Origin: Pseudomonas quercus | Lineage (GTDB): Bacteria; Pseudomonadota; Gammaproteobacteria; Pseudomonadales; Pseudomonadaceae | Direction of reading: 5' to 3' | NCBI RefSeq assembly: GCF_012033695.1 | Contig: NZ_JAAVJI010000004.1 | Span: 186,001 to 250,000 of the forward strand | Length of the DNA stretch: 64,000 nt | Shown: piece by piece, positions 28,158-36,534 of the stretch | Layout: every line of letters begins with the position of its first letter | Position numbering within the stretch: the first letter of the stretch is position 1 | Translations under genes and position numbers: made by a program | The notes under the pieces: generated by a model | What the model was told of the DNA's origin: nothing | Database searches by the model: none | Seen by the model: only the letters and a program-made list of their open reading frames with translations

Positions 28158-29039
28158 ATGGCTAAAGAAATTCTGGTGTCCATCGGCGTGGATGTGGATG
28201 CCGTGGCAGGCTGGCTGGGCTCTTATGGGGGAGAGGATTCACCCGACGATATCTCCCGCGGGCTGTTCGCGGGGGAAGTGGGGTCGCCACGCCTGCTCAA
28301 GCTGTTCGACAAATACCAACTGCGCACTACCTGGTTCATCCCAGGGCATTCGGCCGAAACTTTCCCCGCGCAGATGAAGGCCGTGGCAGAGGCAGGCCAC
28401 GAGATTGGCATTCACGGCTACAGCCACGAAAACCCTATTGCCATGACGCCGGAGCAGGAAGAGGTGGTGCTGGACAAAGCCATCGAGCTGATTACCCAGC
28501 TAGCTGGGAAACGCCCCACCGGCTATGTGGCGCCTTGGTGGGAATTCAGCAACGTAACCAACGAGCTGTTGCTTAAAAAAGGCATCAAGTACGACCACAG
28601 CCTCATGCACAACGACTTCACCCCGTATTACGTTCGGGTGAAGGACAGCTGGACCAAGATCGACTACAGCGCTCACCCCGATACCTGGATGAAGCCCTTG
28701 GTGCGTGGCCAGGAAACCGACCTGGTGGAGATTCCGGCCAACTGGTACCTGGATGACCTGCCACCGATGATGTTCATCAAGAAGGCCCCTAACAGCCACG
28801 GCTTCGTCAACCCGCGGGACATCGAAGTGATGTGGCGGGACCAGTTCGACTGGGTGTACCGGGAAATGGACTATGCCGTGTTCCCCATCACCATTCACCC
28901 CGACGTCTCCGGCCGCCCGCAGGTGCTGCTGATGCTGGAGCGGTTGATCGAATACATTCGCGGCCATGAAGGGGTGCGGTTCGTGACCATGGATGAGATC
29001 GCTGACGACTTCATCGCCCGCCAGCCACGGCAACGCTGA
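28158..29039 (+). CDS. polysaccharide-deacetylase-fold hydrolase, PgdA (HP0310)-like
   Basis: The 293-residue protein has the same length and same residue numbers as H. pylori PgdA (HP0310) as I recall it. The metal ligands are Asp14 (GVDVDA), His86 and His90 (HGYSHEN), and VAPWWEFSN and [11 protein letters not shown] are strongly conserved. It is cytoplasmic (no signal). In H. pylori this fold was described as a peptidoglycan deacetylase. The operon context here (amidase, permease, dehydrogenases) points instead to a small amide or cyclic ureide substrate, as for PuuE-type relatives. The metal centre may be loaded by the CobW GTPase encoded downstream. Confidence 0.88.
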   Translation: MAKEILVSIGVDVDAVAGWLGSYGGEDSPDDISRGLFAGEVGSPRLLKLFDKYQLRTTWFIPGHSAETFPAQMKAVAEAGHEIGIHGYSHENPIAMTPEQEEVVLDKAIELITQLAGKRPTGYVAPWWEFSNVTNELLLKKGIKYDHSLMHNDFTPYYVRVKDSWTKIDYSAHPDTWMKPLVRGQETDLVEIPANWYLDDLPPMMFIKKAPNSHGFVNPRDIEVMWRDQFDWVYREMDYAVFPITIHPDVSGRPQVLLMLERLIEYIRGHEGVRFVTMDEIADDFIARQPRQR

Positions 29040-29063
29040 TCCCTTACCTGCGAGACCACCGCC

Positions 29064-30431
29064 ATGACGACGCCAATCGCAACGCCGCTGCGCACGCCGC
29101 TGCACACACCAACGCCCAATGATTGGGCGCCAGTCCCCCTGGCGACCAAGGACGTGGTATACGCCACCTGGATCGCGTTCTTTGCCTGGGTATTTGCCGT
29201 ATACGACTTCATCCTGTTCGGCACGCTGCTGCCAGTGATGGGTGGGCATTTCAGCTGGAGCCAGGCTGAACAAGCGGAAATCGCCACCTGGGTGGCCGTG
29301 GGCGGTGCGGTGGTGGCGTTTGCCATCGGGCCACTGGTCGACCGTATCGGCCGCCGTGGCGGCATCATGTTCACCATTGGCGGCGCGGCCCTGTGTTCGG
29401 CGTTGACAGCGGTGTGCGCGGGCATGGGCAAGGGGGCGTTGATCGGCGTGCGCTCTGTGGCAGGCCTGGGGTATGCGGAGGAGGGGGTAAACGCTACCTA
29501 CCTCACCGAGATCTATGCAGCGTCCGAGGACCCCCGCCTGGTCAAACGCCGTGGCTTTATCTACAGCCTGGTGCAAAGCGGCTGGCCGGTGGGCGCGCTT
29601 ATTGCGGCGGGCCTTACCGCCTTGCTACTGCCTCACATTGGCTGGCAGGGGTGTTTCGTATTTGCCGCTGTGCCCGCGTTCGTGATTGCGGTACTGGCGC
29701 GTAAGCTCAAGGAAAGCCCACAGTTCCAGGTACACCAGCGTATCGGTGCGCTGCGCAAAAGCGGCCAGGACGCGCAGGCGCGTGCCCTGGCCCAGGCCCA
29801 CAGCGTGGATTACGAGGACCACGCCAAGGCTGGGGTGGCGGCAGCCTTCCGAGGCGCAGCCCTGCGCCCAACCCTGGTGCTGAGCCTGGCCATTTTGCTG
29901 AACTGGTCAGCGATCCAGGTGTTCAGCGTACTGGGTACGTCGGTAATCGTAAGCGTGCATGGCCTGTCGTTCGAGAATTCCCTGTGGATTCTGGTGCTGT
30001 CCAACCTGGTGGGCTTTATCGGCTACCTGTTCCATGGCTGGCTGGGGGACCGCATTGGCCGGCGTAACACGGTGGCCATCGGCTGGATGCTGGGCGGCGT
30101 GAGCTTCTTCGCCATGGTCCAGGCGCCTAGCCAATTGGGCATTGTGGTCGCCCTGTACAGCCTGGGGCTGTTCTTCCTCACCGGCCCCTATTCCGCCATG
30201 TTGTTTTTCATGGGCGAAAGCTTCCCCACCAGCATTCGCGCCACGGGCGGCGCCATCGTGCATGCCATGGGCCCCGTGGGGGCGATCCTGGCTGGCCTGG
30301 GCATTACGGGGGTGCTGTCGGCAGGCGGCGATTGGCACAGTGCGGCCCTGTGGTTCGGCGCCTTGCCGTGCTTCCTGTCTGGCGTGGTGATGTGGGCCGC
30401 ACGCCACGTGGACCCTACCCATATCAAATGA
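29064..30431 (+). CDS. MFS permease (sugar/aromatic-acid porter type)
   Basis: The 455-residue protein has about 12 membrane segments. It carries the MFS loop motif GPLVDRIGRRGG between TM2 and TM3 and its repeat WLGDRIGRRN in the second half, with a cytoplasmic central loop. It resembles proton symporters for organic acids. In this operon it is the likely uptake system for the compound broken down by the amidase and deacetylase-fold enzymes. The gene sits 24 bases after the preceding stop. Confidence 0.87.
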   Translation: MTTPIATPLRTPLHTPTPNDWAPVPLATKDVVYATWIAFFAWVFAVYDFILFGTLLPVMGGHFSWSQAEQAEIATWVAVGGAVVAFAIGPLVDRIGRRGGIMFTIGGAALCSALTAVCAGMGKGALIGVRSVAGLGYAEEGVNATYLTEIYAASEDPRLVKRRGFIYSLVQSGWPVGALIAAGLTALLLPHIGWQGCFVFAAVPAFVIAVLARKLKESPQFQVHQRIGALRKSGQDAQARALAQAHSVDYEDHAKAGVAAAFRGAALRPTLVLSLAILLNWSAIQVFSVLGTSVIVSVHGLSFENSLWILVLSNLVGFIGYLFHGWLGDRIGRRNTVAIGWMLGGVSFFAMVQAPSQLGIVVALYSLGLFFLTGPYSAMLFFMGESFPTSIRATGGAIVHAMGPVGAILAGLGITGVLSAGGDWHSAALWFGALPCFLSGVVMWAARHVDPTHIK

Positions 30432-30444
30432 TTGGAGACCGTTG

Positions 30445-31212
30445 ATGACCTCTGCCCAACCTGTAGCCTTGATCACCGGTGCCGCCAGCGGCATTGGCCA
30501 GGCCTTGGCCGTGGCCTACGCACGGCATGGCATTCATGTGGCTGGCGGCTATTTCCCTGGCGACCCCCACAACCCTGACGATACCCGCCAGCTGGTGGAA
30601 GCCGCCGGCGGGCAATGCCTGCTGCTACCGGCGGACGTGACCGACGGCGCCTCCCTGGACGCGTTGGCTGCCGCGGCAGTGGAACGTTTTGGCCGGCTGG
30701 ATTATGCCGTGGCCAATGCGGGGCTGCTGCGCCGTGCGCCCTTGTTGGAGATGACCGACGAGGCCTGGCACGCCATGCTGGACGTGGACCTTACCGGGGT
30801 GATGCGTACCTTCCGCAGTGCCGTGCGCCACATGAACGGAAGCGGGGCACTGGTGGCCATTTCGTCCATTGCCGGCGGTGTCTATGGCTGGCAGGACCAC
30901 AGCCACTACGCGGCCGCCAAGGCGGGCGTGCCTGGCCTGTGCCGCTCGCTGGCCGTGGAACTGGCCAGCCAGGGTATCCGCTGCAATGCGGTGATTCCCG
31001 GCCTGATCGAAACCCCGCAATCGCTGGACGCCAAGAACTCTCTCGGGCCTGAAGGGCTGGCCCAGGCTGCACGCGCCATCCCCCTGGGCCGCGTGGGCAA
31101 GGCCAGTGAAGTGGCCGAACTGGTGCGCTTTCTCACCAGCGACCTGGCCAGCTACATCACCGGGCAAAGCATTATTGTGGACGGTGGTTTGACCGTACGC
31201 TGGCCAGAATAA
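30445..31212 (+). CDS. short-chain dehydrogenase/reductase (first of two)
   Basis: The ATG at 30445 with GGAGA upstream gives 255 residues. The classical SDR marks are present: TGAASGIG for NAD(P) binding, NAG in VANAGLL, catalytic Ser in AISSIAGG, YAAAK with Tyr and Lys, and a C-terminal SYITGQSIIVDGG. It probably oxidises or reduces a hydroxyl or keto group of the pathway intermediate. It is 10 bases ahead of a second SDR. Confidence 0.9.
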   Translation: MTSAQPVALITGAASGIGQALAVAYARHGIHVAGGYFPGDPHNPDDTRQLVEAAGGQCLLLPADVTDGASLDALAAAAVERFGRLDYAVANAGLLRRAPLLEMTDEAWHAMLDVDLTGVMRTFRSAVRHMNGSGALVAISSIAGGVYGWQDHSHYAAAKAGVPGLCRSLAVELASQGIRCNAVIPGLIETPQSLDAKNSLGPEGLAQAARAIPLGRVGKASEVAELVRFLTSDLASYITGQSIIVDGGLTVRWPE

Positions 31213-31221
31213 GGAGGCCCC

Positions 31222-31971
31222 ATGAACCCCTTGCACGAACGCCGCGCCGTGATTACCGGCGCCGCCAGTGGTATCGGAGCCGCCATTGCCCACGCCTATG
31301 CCCAGGCCGGTGCCCACCTGGTGCTGTGCGACCGCAACGCCGCACAGCTTTCAGCGGTTTCCATCCAGTGCCTAGAACTCGGCGCACAGGTGGTGGAGTC
31401 AGTGGCCGATGTAGGCACACGCGAAGGCGCCCAGGCCGGTGTGGATGCCTGCGTACAGGCCTTCGGCGGTATCGACATTCTGGTGAACAACGCCGGCATG
31501 CTGACCCAGGCACCCTGCGTAGACCTTACCCAGCAGATGTGGGACGACATGCTGCGGGTAGACCTCACCAGCGTGTTTATCGCCAGCCAGCGGGCGCTGC
31601 CCCACATGCTGGCCCAGCGGTGGGGCCGGATCATCAACGTGGCTTCCCAGCTAGGCATCAAAGGCGGCGCCGAGCTGTGCCATTACGCGGCGGCCAAAGC
31701 TGGCGTTATCGGCTTCACCAAATCCTTGGCGCTGGAAGTAAGCGCCCATAACGTATTGGTCAACGCCCTCGCCCCAGGCCCTATTGAAACGGCACTGGTG
31801 GACGGTATCAGCCAGGCCTGGAAAACCGCCAAGGCCAAGGAACTGCCCCTAGGCCGCTTCGGCCGCGCCGATGAAGTGGCCCCTGTGGCGGTGCTGCTGG
31901 CGTCGGAGCCTGGCGGTAACCTGTTCGTGGGGCAGACGCTGGGGCCCAATTCTGGCGATGTGATGCCGTAA
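31222..31971 (+). CDS. short-chain dehydrogenase/reductase (second of two)
   Basis: The 249-residue protein has the SDR marks TGAASGIG, NNAG, INVASQLG with catalytic Ser, and YAAAKAG. Its C-terminus is atypical (GNLFVGQTLGPNSGDVMP rather than a VDGG ending), so it is not a simple duplicate of its neighbour. The ribosome-binding sequence AAGGAGG is strong. Tandem SDRs suggest two successive redox steps or two stereoisomers in the catabolic route. Confidence 0.9.
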   Translation: MNPLHERRAVITGAASGIGAAIAHAYAQAGAHLVLCDRNAAQLSAVSIQCLELGAQVVESVADVGTREGAQAGVDACVQAFGGIDILVNNAGMLTQAPCVDLTQQMWDDMLRVDLTSVFIASQRALPHMLAQRWGRIINVASQLGIKGGAELCHYAAAKAGVIGFTKSLALEVSAHNVLVNALAPGPIETALVDGISQAWKTAKAKELPLGRFGRADEVAPVAVLLASEPGGNLFVGQTLGPNSGDVMP

Positions 31972-31986
31972 GGGGAGGGGAGAAAC

Positions 31987-32286
31987 ATGTGTGGGCTATG
32001 CGGCTTGATCGGGGAAGACGGCCATTGGAGCGACCCCTTGGGTAACAGCCTGCCTCGGCGGCGGGAGCGGCTGCGGCGGATCGCGGCCATCAACCGGGTG
32101 GTAGCGCCTTTCCGGTTGACCATCAGCGACGTGCAAGGGGCGTCTTATCTGCTGCAGGGCGCTACGGGTCGCCAAGCGCTGGCCACAGGGCTGGATGAAC
32201 TCTGGCAGCAGGCTGAAACGCTGATCGCTCGCCCGTTAGACCCCCTCGATCCGCGTATTCTGGACGCCCTGGAAGCTCGGCCATGA
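31987..32286 (+). CDS. small Cys-rich-N-terminus protein coupled to CobW
   Basis: The 99-residue protein begins MCGLCGLIGEDGHWSDPL. Cys2 would be N-terminal after Met removal, as in class II amidotransferases, but the chain is far too short for that fold. Cys2 and Cys5 instead make a CxxC suited to metal binding. The rest is basic then helical, with no family recognised. Its stop overlaps the cobW start by 4 bases, so the two are made together. It could be the metal client, a metal donor, or a partner of the GTPase. Confidence 0.7.
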   Translation: MCGLCGLIGEDGHWSDPLGNSLPRRRERLRRIAAINRVVAPFRLTISDVQGASYLLQGATGRQALATGLDELWQQAETLIARPLDPLDPRILDALEARP

Positions 32287-33272
32287 GCCTGCCGATCAGC
32301 GTGATTACAGGGTTTCTAGGCAGTGGCAAAACCACTTTGCTGAACCGTTTGCTGGCTGGAGAAACCCTGGGCGACAGTGCGCTGCTGATCAATGAGTTCG
32401 GGGACGTGGGCATCGACCACTGGCTGGTGGAGGAGGTGGCGCCAGGCACGGTGCTGCTACCAGGGGGCTGCGTGTGCTGCACCGTCAATGGCGACCTGCG
32501 CCAGGCCCTGCTGGACCTTTACGCCCGCCGCGAGCGCGGCGAGGTGCCGGCCTTCAAGCGGGTGTTGCTGGAAACCACCGGCCTGGCAGACCCAGCCCCC
32601 ATTCTGGCCACGTTGCTGCGTGACACCCAGTTGCGAGGCCGGTATCACCTGGGCCTGTTGGTGACGGTGGTAGACGCTGAGCAGGCCGAGTTGCAGCAGC
32701 GGCTGCACCCGGAATGGCTGGGCCAGGTCACGGCGGCGGACCGCTTGCTGCTGAGCAAGGCCGACCGAGTGCCGGAGGCGGTCCTCGACCAGGTGCGAGC
32801 GCGGCTTCGCGCGCTCAACCCGTCTGCCAGCCAGGCCCTGGTTCAAGACATCACCGCCGGCGATACGTTGCTGTTGGGGGAAGGCCTGCGCGGCGCCCAC
32901 CCGGAACAAGAAGTTGCCGGCTGGCAGCTGTTTTCGTCGGTAAACGCCAGCCGTCATGGCAATGCCGAGGTGTGCTGCCTGGCCTTCGACCAGCCCTTGG
33001 ACTGGGTGGCTTTTGGGGTGTGGTTGTCGATGCTGTTAAGATGCCATGGCGAACGCATTCTCCGGGTCAAGGGCCTGCTCGACGTGATTGATTCTCCCCA
33101 GCCGATCGTTATCCACGGCGTGCAGCATTGCCTGCATGCCCCGGTTCACCTGCGTGCCTGGCCCGAGGGCAAGCGGCAATCGAGGCTGGTTTTTATTGTG
33201 CGAGACCTGGATACGGCGCAATTGCGTCGATCCTTCCGCGCCTTTTTGGGTGACATCGGGCACGCGGCATGA
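32283..33272 (+). CDS. CobW/COG0523-family metal-chaperone GTPase
   Basis: The 329-residue protein has a P-loop (GFLGSGKTTLL), the metal-binding CxCC motif (Cys63, Cys65, Cys66 in GGCVCCTVNGDL), an ETTGLADPAP segment, a base-recognition SKAD and a C-terminal CobW domain. COG0523 GTPases insert zinc, iron or cobalt into target proteins. Here it is embedded in a catabolic operon, overlapping both neighbours by 4 bases. A dedicated client, most plausibly the metal-dependent PgdA-like hydrolase, is therefore likely (inference). No Zur box is seen, unlike the second cobW gene at 38549. Confidence 0.9.
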   Translation: MSLPISVITGFLGSGKTTLLNRLLAGETLGDSALLINEFGDVGIDHWLVEEVAPGTVLLPGGCVCCTVNGDLRQALLDLYARRERGEVPAFKRVLLETTGLADPAPILATLLRDTQLRGRYHLGLLVTVVDAEQAELQQRLHPEWLGQVTAADRLLLSKADRVPEAVLDQVRARLRALNPSASQALVQDITAGDTLLLGEGLRGAHPEQEVAGWQLFSSVNASRHGNAEVCCLAFDQPLDWVAFGVWLSMLLRCHGERILRVKGLLDVIDSPQPIVIHGVQHCLHAPVHLRAWPEGKRQSRLVFIVRDLDTAQLRRSFRAFLGDIGHAA

Positions 33273-34456
33273 GTGAACCCATCACACTGCGGGTACTGGG
33301 CACGTCCGTCACGTTGCTGGAGCCCATTCGGCAACGTGCCGAAGAGGAGTTGGGGATTCGGCTGGAGTACCAGATCCACGACATGCAGGCGGCCCAGCGC
33401 ATTGCCGTGATGCAGCCACAGAGCTACGACCTCTACGACCAATGGTTTCACAACGTGGATTTCGTGTGGCCCGCCCGGGCTATTCAGCCTATCGACACCC
33501 GCCGGGTAGCACTGTGGGACGAGATCAACGACCTGCCCAAGCTGGGCCGTCTGCGCCCTGATGATCGCCTGGCACAAGGCAGCCTGCCGTGCGACCGCCT
33601 GTATGTGCAGCACGATGGCAGCCTGGGCAGCCGCCGTAGCGACTTCATCAGCATGCTGCCCCTGACCCATAACGCCGACAGCTTTGCGTACCGGCCCGAG
33701 CACCTGCCAGCGTCTCTGGCGAACCAGCCGGAAAGCTGGGCCTGGCTGCTGGCCAAAGGGTGGTGTGGCCATGCTGCCCTGCAAAGCGATGCAGCCATTG
33801 GTGCATTGGATGCCGCCTTGGCCGTGCAGGCCAGTGGGCTGGCGCAGTTCCACAACCTGGGCAACCTGCGCCTGGAAGAAATCGACACCTTGGCCCGCTG
33901 CCTGATCGCGTGCCAGCGCCAAGGGCACTTCGCGGCCTTCTGGTCGGATGACCGTGAGGCGGGGGAGCTGATGCTGGGGCCGGATATTCATATCCAGAGC
34001 CTGTGGTCACCCACCTTGATGCAACTGCACCGGGCAGGCTTGCACTACCGCCTGGCCGTTCCTCAGGAAGGGTACCGGGCCTGGTTTGGCGGCCTGTCGC
34101 TGTCCCGCTGCCTGGAAGGGCGGGTCAAAGATGCCGCCTACGCCTACCTCAACTGGTGGCTGGCCGGTTGGCCGGGTGCGGTAATGGCGCGGCAAGGTTT
34201 CTATATTTCCAACCCGCCCCGTGCACGGGACCACCTCACGCCCGCCGAATGGGACTACTGGTATGACGGCAAGCCCGCTGCCCAGGCGCTGCCTGGCAGC
34301 GATGGCCAACCGCTGATCGAGCCAGGCGAGGTACGGGAGGGTGGTACCTATGCCCAGCGTATGGGACACATTGGCGTGTGGAATGCGGTGATGGACGAAC
34401 ACAATTACCTGGTGCGCAAGTGGGCGGACTTCATGCGCGCCAGCCGTGGGAACTGA
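33269..34456 (+). CDS. ABC-type solute-binding-protein-like protein without signal peptide
   Basis: The 395-residue protein resembles extracellular solute-binding proteins of the spermidine/putrescine (PotD) type. Supporting features are the early LRVLGTSVTLLEPI, a LPLTHNADSFAYRPE segment and a C-terminal YLNWWLAGWPGAVMARQGFYISNP. It begins MSEPITLRVLG with no export signal, and the 4-base overlap with cobW fixes the start there. It would therefore stay in the cytoplasm unless exported by another route. No ABC permease or ATPase is adjacent. It may act as a cytoplasmic ligand-binding or enzyme protein on the pathway compound. Confidence 0.75.
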   Translation: MSEPITLRVLGTSVTLLEPIRQRAEEELGIRLEYQIHDMQAAQRIAVMQPQSYDLYDQWFHNVDFVWPARAIQPIDTRRVALWDEINDLPKLGRLRPDDRLAQGSLPCDRLYVQHDGSLGSRRSDFISMLPLTHNADSFAYRPEHLPASLANQPESWAWLLAKGWCGHAALQSDAAIGALDAALAVQASGLAQFHNLGNLRLEEIDTLARCLIACQRQGHFAAFWSDDREAGELMLGPDIHIQSLWSPTLMQLHRAGLHYRLAVPQEGYRAWFGGLSLSRCLEGRVKDAAYAYLNWWLAGWPGAVMARQGFYISNPPRARDHLTPAEWDYWYDGKPAAQALPGSDGQPLIEPGEVREGGTYAQRMGHIGVWNAVMDEHNYLVRKWADFMRASRGN

Positions 34457-34583
34457 AACGGCTGTGGGTGGATAAATAAATCAGCGGTTGGGCGAAGAAA
34501 ATTATACTTTTGTGTTCGAGAGTGGGGCGGTAGCGTGCTGTCGCCCATAGGCCTGATCATTCTGAAGGGACGCGCCATTCGCC

Positions 34584-35573
34584 ATGAAACACCGCTCGCA
34601 GGTTGCCTGCTTAATCACCGCGCTGCTGGCCGGTACCGTTGCACACGCTGACACCCCGGCCAATACCGAGGCCTTGGCCAAAGAAGCCAGCCTGGTGGTC
34701 ACCTTGCTGGGCACCGGCTCGCCCACCCTGGACCCGAACCGCTTTGGTTACTCTACGCTGGTGCAGGCCAATGGCTTGAACCTGGTGTTCGATGCAGGCC
34801 GTGGCAACACCATCCGCCTGGCTCAACTGGGCATACCCTTGGGTAAGGTGAACGCCACGTTCATTACGCAGTACCGCTCGGACCACATCAACGGGCTGCC
34901 CGACCTGTGGGCCACGGGCTTTCTCCCTACCGTGCAGAACCGCCGCGCGACGCCTTTTGAACTCTACGGCCCGCCTGGCCTGGACAACGTCGTGGAAGGC
35001 ATGGAAATGATGTTCACCGCTGACCTGCGCATCCGCCACGATGAAAACGGTGTAAAGGCTGACGCCGAGCATATTACGGCCCATACCTTCCACCATGCCG
35101 GTGTGGTGTATGAGCATAAAGGCGTGAAGGTGACCGCGTTCGAGGTCAACCACGGGGAATTTGTCAAGCCCAGCTATGGGTACAAGGTGCAGTACAACGG
35201 GCATACGGTGGCCCTGTCGGGCGATACCCGTTATGACCCAAAGGTGAGCGAGAACGCCAAGGGTGCCGATGTATTGGTGCACGAGGTGGGCGCAGTGTCC
35301 ACGCACCACCTGACCGAAGACTGGGCCAAGCCTAGCGTTGCCCATCACACCTCACCCGAACAGGCCGGCGAGGTGTTTGCCAAGGCACAGCCCAAGCTGG
35401 CCGTGTTCTCCCACATCTCCCGGCCCGGCCCGCAGGACGAAACCAACGCCGACGAGGCCTTGGTCGCCCGTGCCCTGAAGGCTTGGCCTGAGGGGCATAT
35501 TCTGTTAGGCAAGGACCTGATGCGTATCTACGTGGGCAAAGACGTGAATGTGGTGGAGTGGGCGAGTAACTGA
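34584..35573 (+). CDS. exported metallo-beta-lactamase-fold protein with altered metal site
   Basis: The 329-residue protein has a signal peptide (cleaved after AHA, residue 22). It then shows the RNase Z/arylsulfatase-like MBL fold: LLGTGSPTLDPNRFGYSTLV, DLWATGF, VNHGEF, ALSGDTRYDP and VFSHISRP. The usual metal motif THxHxDH reads TQYRSDH (residues 95-101), so Gln96 and Arg98 replace two His ligands while Asp100 and His101 remain. A one-metal enzyme or a changed function is likely. It is transcribed alone. No substrate can be named. Confidence 0.8.
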   Translation: MKHRSQVACLITALLAGTVAHADTPANTEALAKEASLVVTLLGTGSPTLDPNRFGYSTLVQANGLNLVFDAGRGNTIRLAQLGIPLGKVNATFITQYRSDHINGLPDLWATGFLPTVQNRRATPFELYGPPGLDNVVEGMEMMFTADLRIRHDENGVKADAEHITAHTFHHAGVVYEHKGVKVTAFEVNHGEFVKPSYGYKVQYNGHTVALSGDTRYDPKVSENAKGADVLVHEVGAVSTHHLTEDWAKPSVAHHTSPEQAGEVFAKAQPKLAVFSHISRPGPQDETNADEALVARALKAWPEGHILLGKDLMRIYVGKDVNVVEWASN

Positions 35574-35611
35574 AGGGCGGGTTTACCCATTGCGTTGACA
35601 AGGAGCGTTGT

Positions 35612-36244
35612 ATGGCACTTCACCTGTGGTTCACGTTTGCTCTGGCCTATCTGGCGACTACCCTCACGCCTGGGCCCAACGTGTTGTTGGTTGTAAGGAA
35701 CACGCTTCGGCATGGGCCTGCCGGCATGGGCGCTACGTTCATGGGCAACCTTGCCGCGCAATTGCTGGTGGTCAGTGCCGTGGCCGCGGGGGTAGGGGCG
35801 CTGCTGCTGGCCCTACCCATGGCATTTCTAGCGTTGAAAGTGTTAGGCGCAGGCTACTTGATCTACCTGGGGGTACGGCAAGTGTTTGCCCGTGAGCGCC
35901 CAGCCTTGCCTGCAACGCCTGCAGGGCACACCTTGCCAGCCGCCCGCTGGCGGATCGCTGTACAGGCGTTTTTCGTATCAGCAACCAACCCTAAAACCCT
36001 CATCTTCTTCTGCGCCTTTCTCCCACAGTTTGTGGCGCACGACCGGCCACTGTGGGCGCAGTTCGCGGTCATGTACCTCACTATTGCGGCCACGGTAATG
36101 CTGGTGCATTCGGTGTATTGCTACAGCGCCTACCGTTTGAACGGCACACTGCGCGCTAGCCGCTGGAGCCTGTGGTTCAAGCGGGCGACGGGTGCCTTGT
36201 TCGTAGGGTTGGGCGTGCGGTTGCTGGGTACAAAGGCGGTTTAG
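35612..36244 (+). CDS. LysE/RhtB-family amino-acid exporter
   Basis: The 210-residue protein has five to six membrane segments. It shows the family marks TPGPNVLLVVRNTLRHG near the N-terminus, LKVLGAGYLIYLGVRQ, and SATNPKTLIFFCAFLPQF in the middle. It exports amino acids, homoserine lactones or analogues. The ATG at 35612 has AAGGAG upstream. No LysR-type regulator is adjacent. Confidence 0.92.
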   Translation: MALHLWFTFALAYLATTLTPGPNVLLVVRNTLRHGPAGMGATFMGNLAAQLLVVSAVAAGVGALLLALPMAFLALKVLGAGYLIYLGVRQVFARERPALPATPAGHTLPAARWRIAVQAFFVSATNPKTLIFFCAFLPQFVAHDRPLWAQFAVMYLTIAATVMLVHSVYCYSAYRLNGTLRASRWSLWFKRATGALFVGLGVRLLGTKAV

Positions 36245-36330
36245 TTGCACGGGGCGCTTGCTTGGGCCGCCCAGGTTGTAGGCAAAGGGCCGCAACCCGC
36301 CATGAGCCTGATCGGCGAGCTCAGTCTATG

Positions 36331-36370
36331 CTGTGGGACCGACCGCAGCCGAAGGCGGAGGCCGGGAACC
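36331..36370. repeat. single dispersed copy of the REP-like element
   Basis: CTGTGGGACCGACCGCAGCC followed by GAAGGCGGAGGCCGGGAACC matches the second half of the units tandemly repeated at 14346-15130. Another copy lies at 45715. It sits between the lysE stop and the hrp box of the harpin-like gene. Confidence 0.8.
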
Positions 36371-36470
36371 TGCTGCAGGGTAGGTACCCGATAATCAACA
36401 GGCCAAGTTCGCGATTTCGTACGAAGCGTAACTTCCAAGGGCAATGTAGGTGCAAGGGGACGCCTGCCAG

Positions 36471-36499
36471 GGAACCGGAACCCCCCCTGCTACCACCCA
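36471..36499 (+). promoter_or_regulatory. hrp box (HrpL-dependent promoter), perfect match
   Basis: GGAACC (36471-36476), exactly 16 bases, then CCACCCA (36493-36499) fits the GGAACC-N15/16-CCACNNA consensus of HrpL promoters. The -10 part ends 35 bases before the ATG at 36535 of a harpin-like gene, the usual distance. Confidence 0.88.
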
Positions 36500-36534
36500 G
36501 TGTTTGGCCTACAGCGCGGTGACCGGAGACTGCC

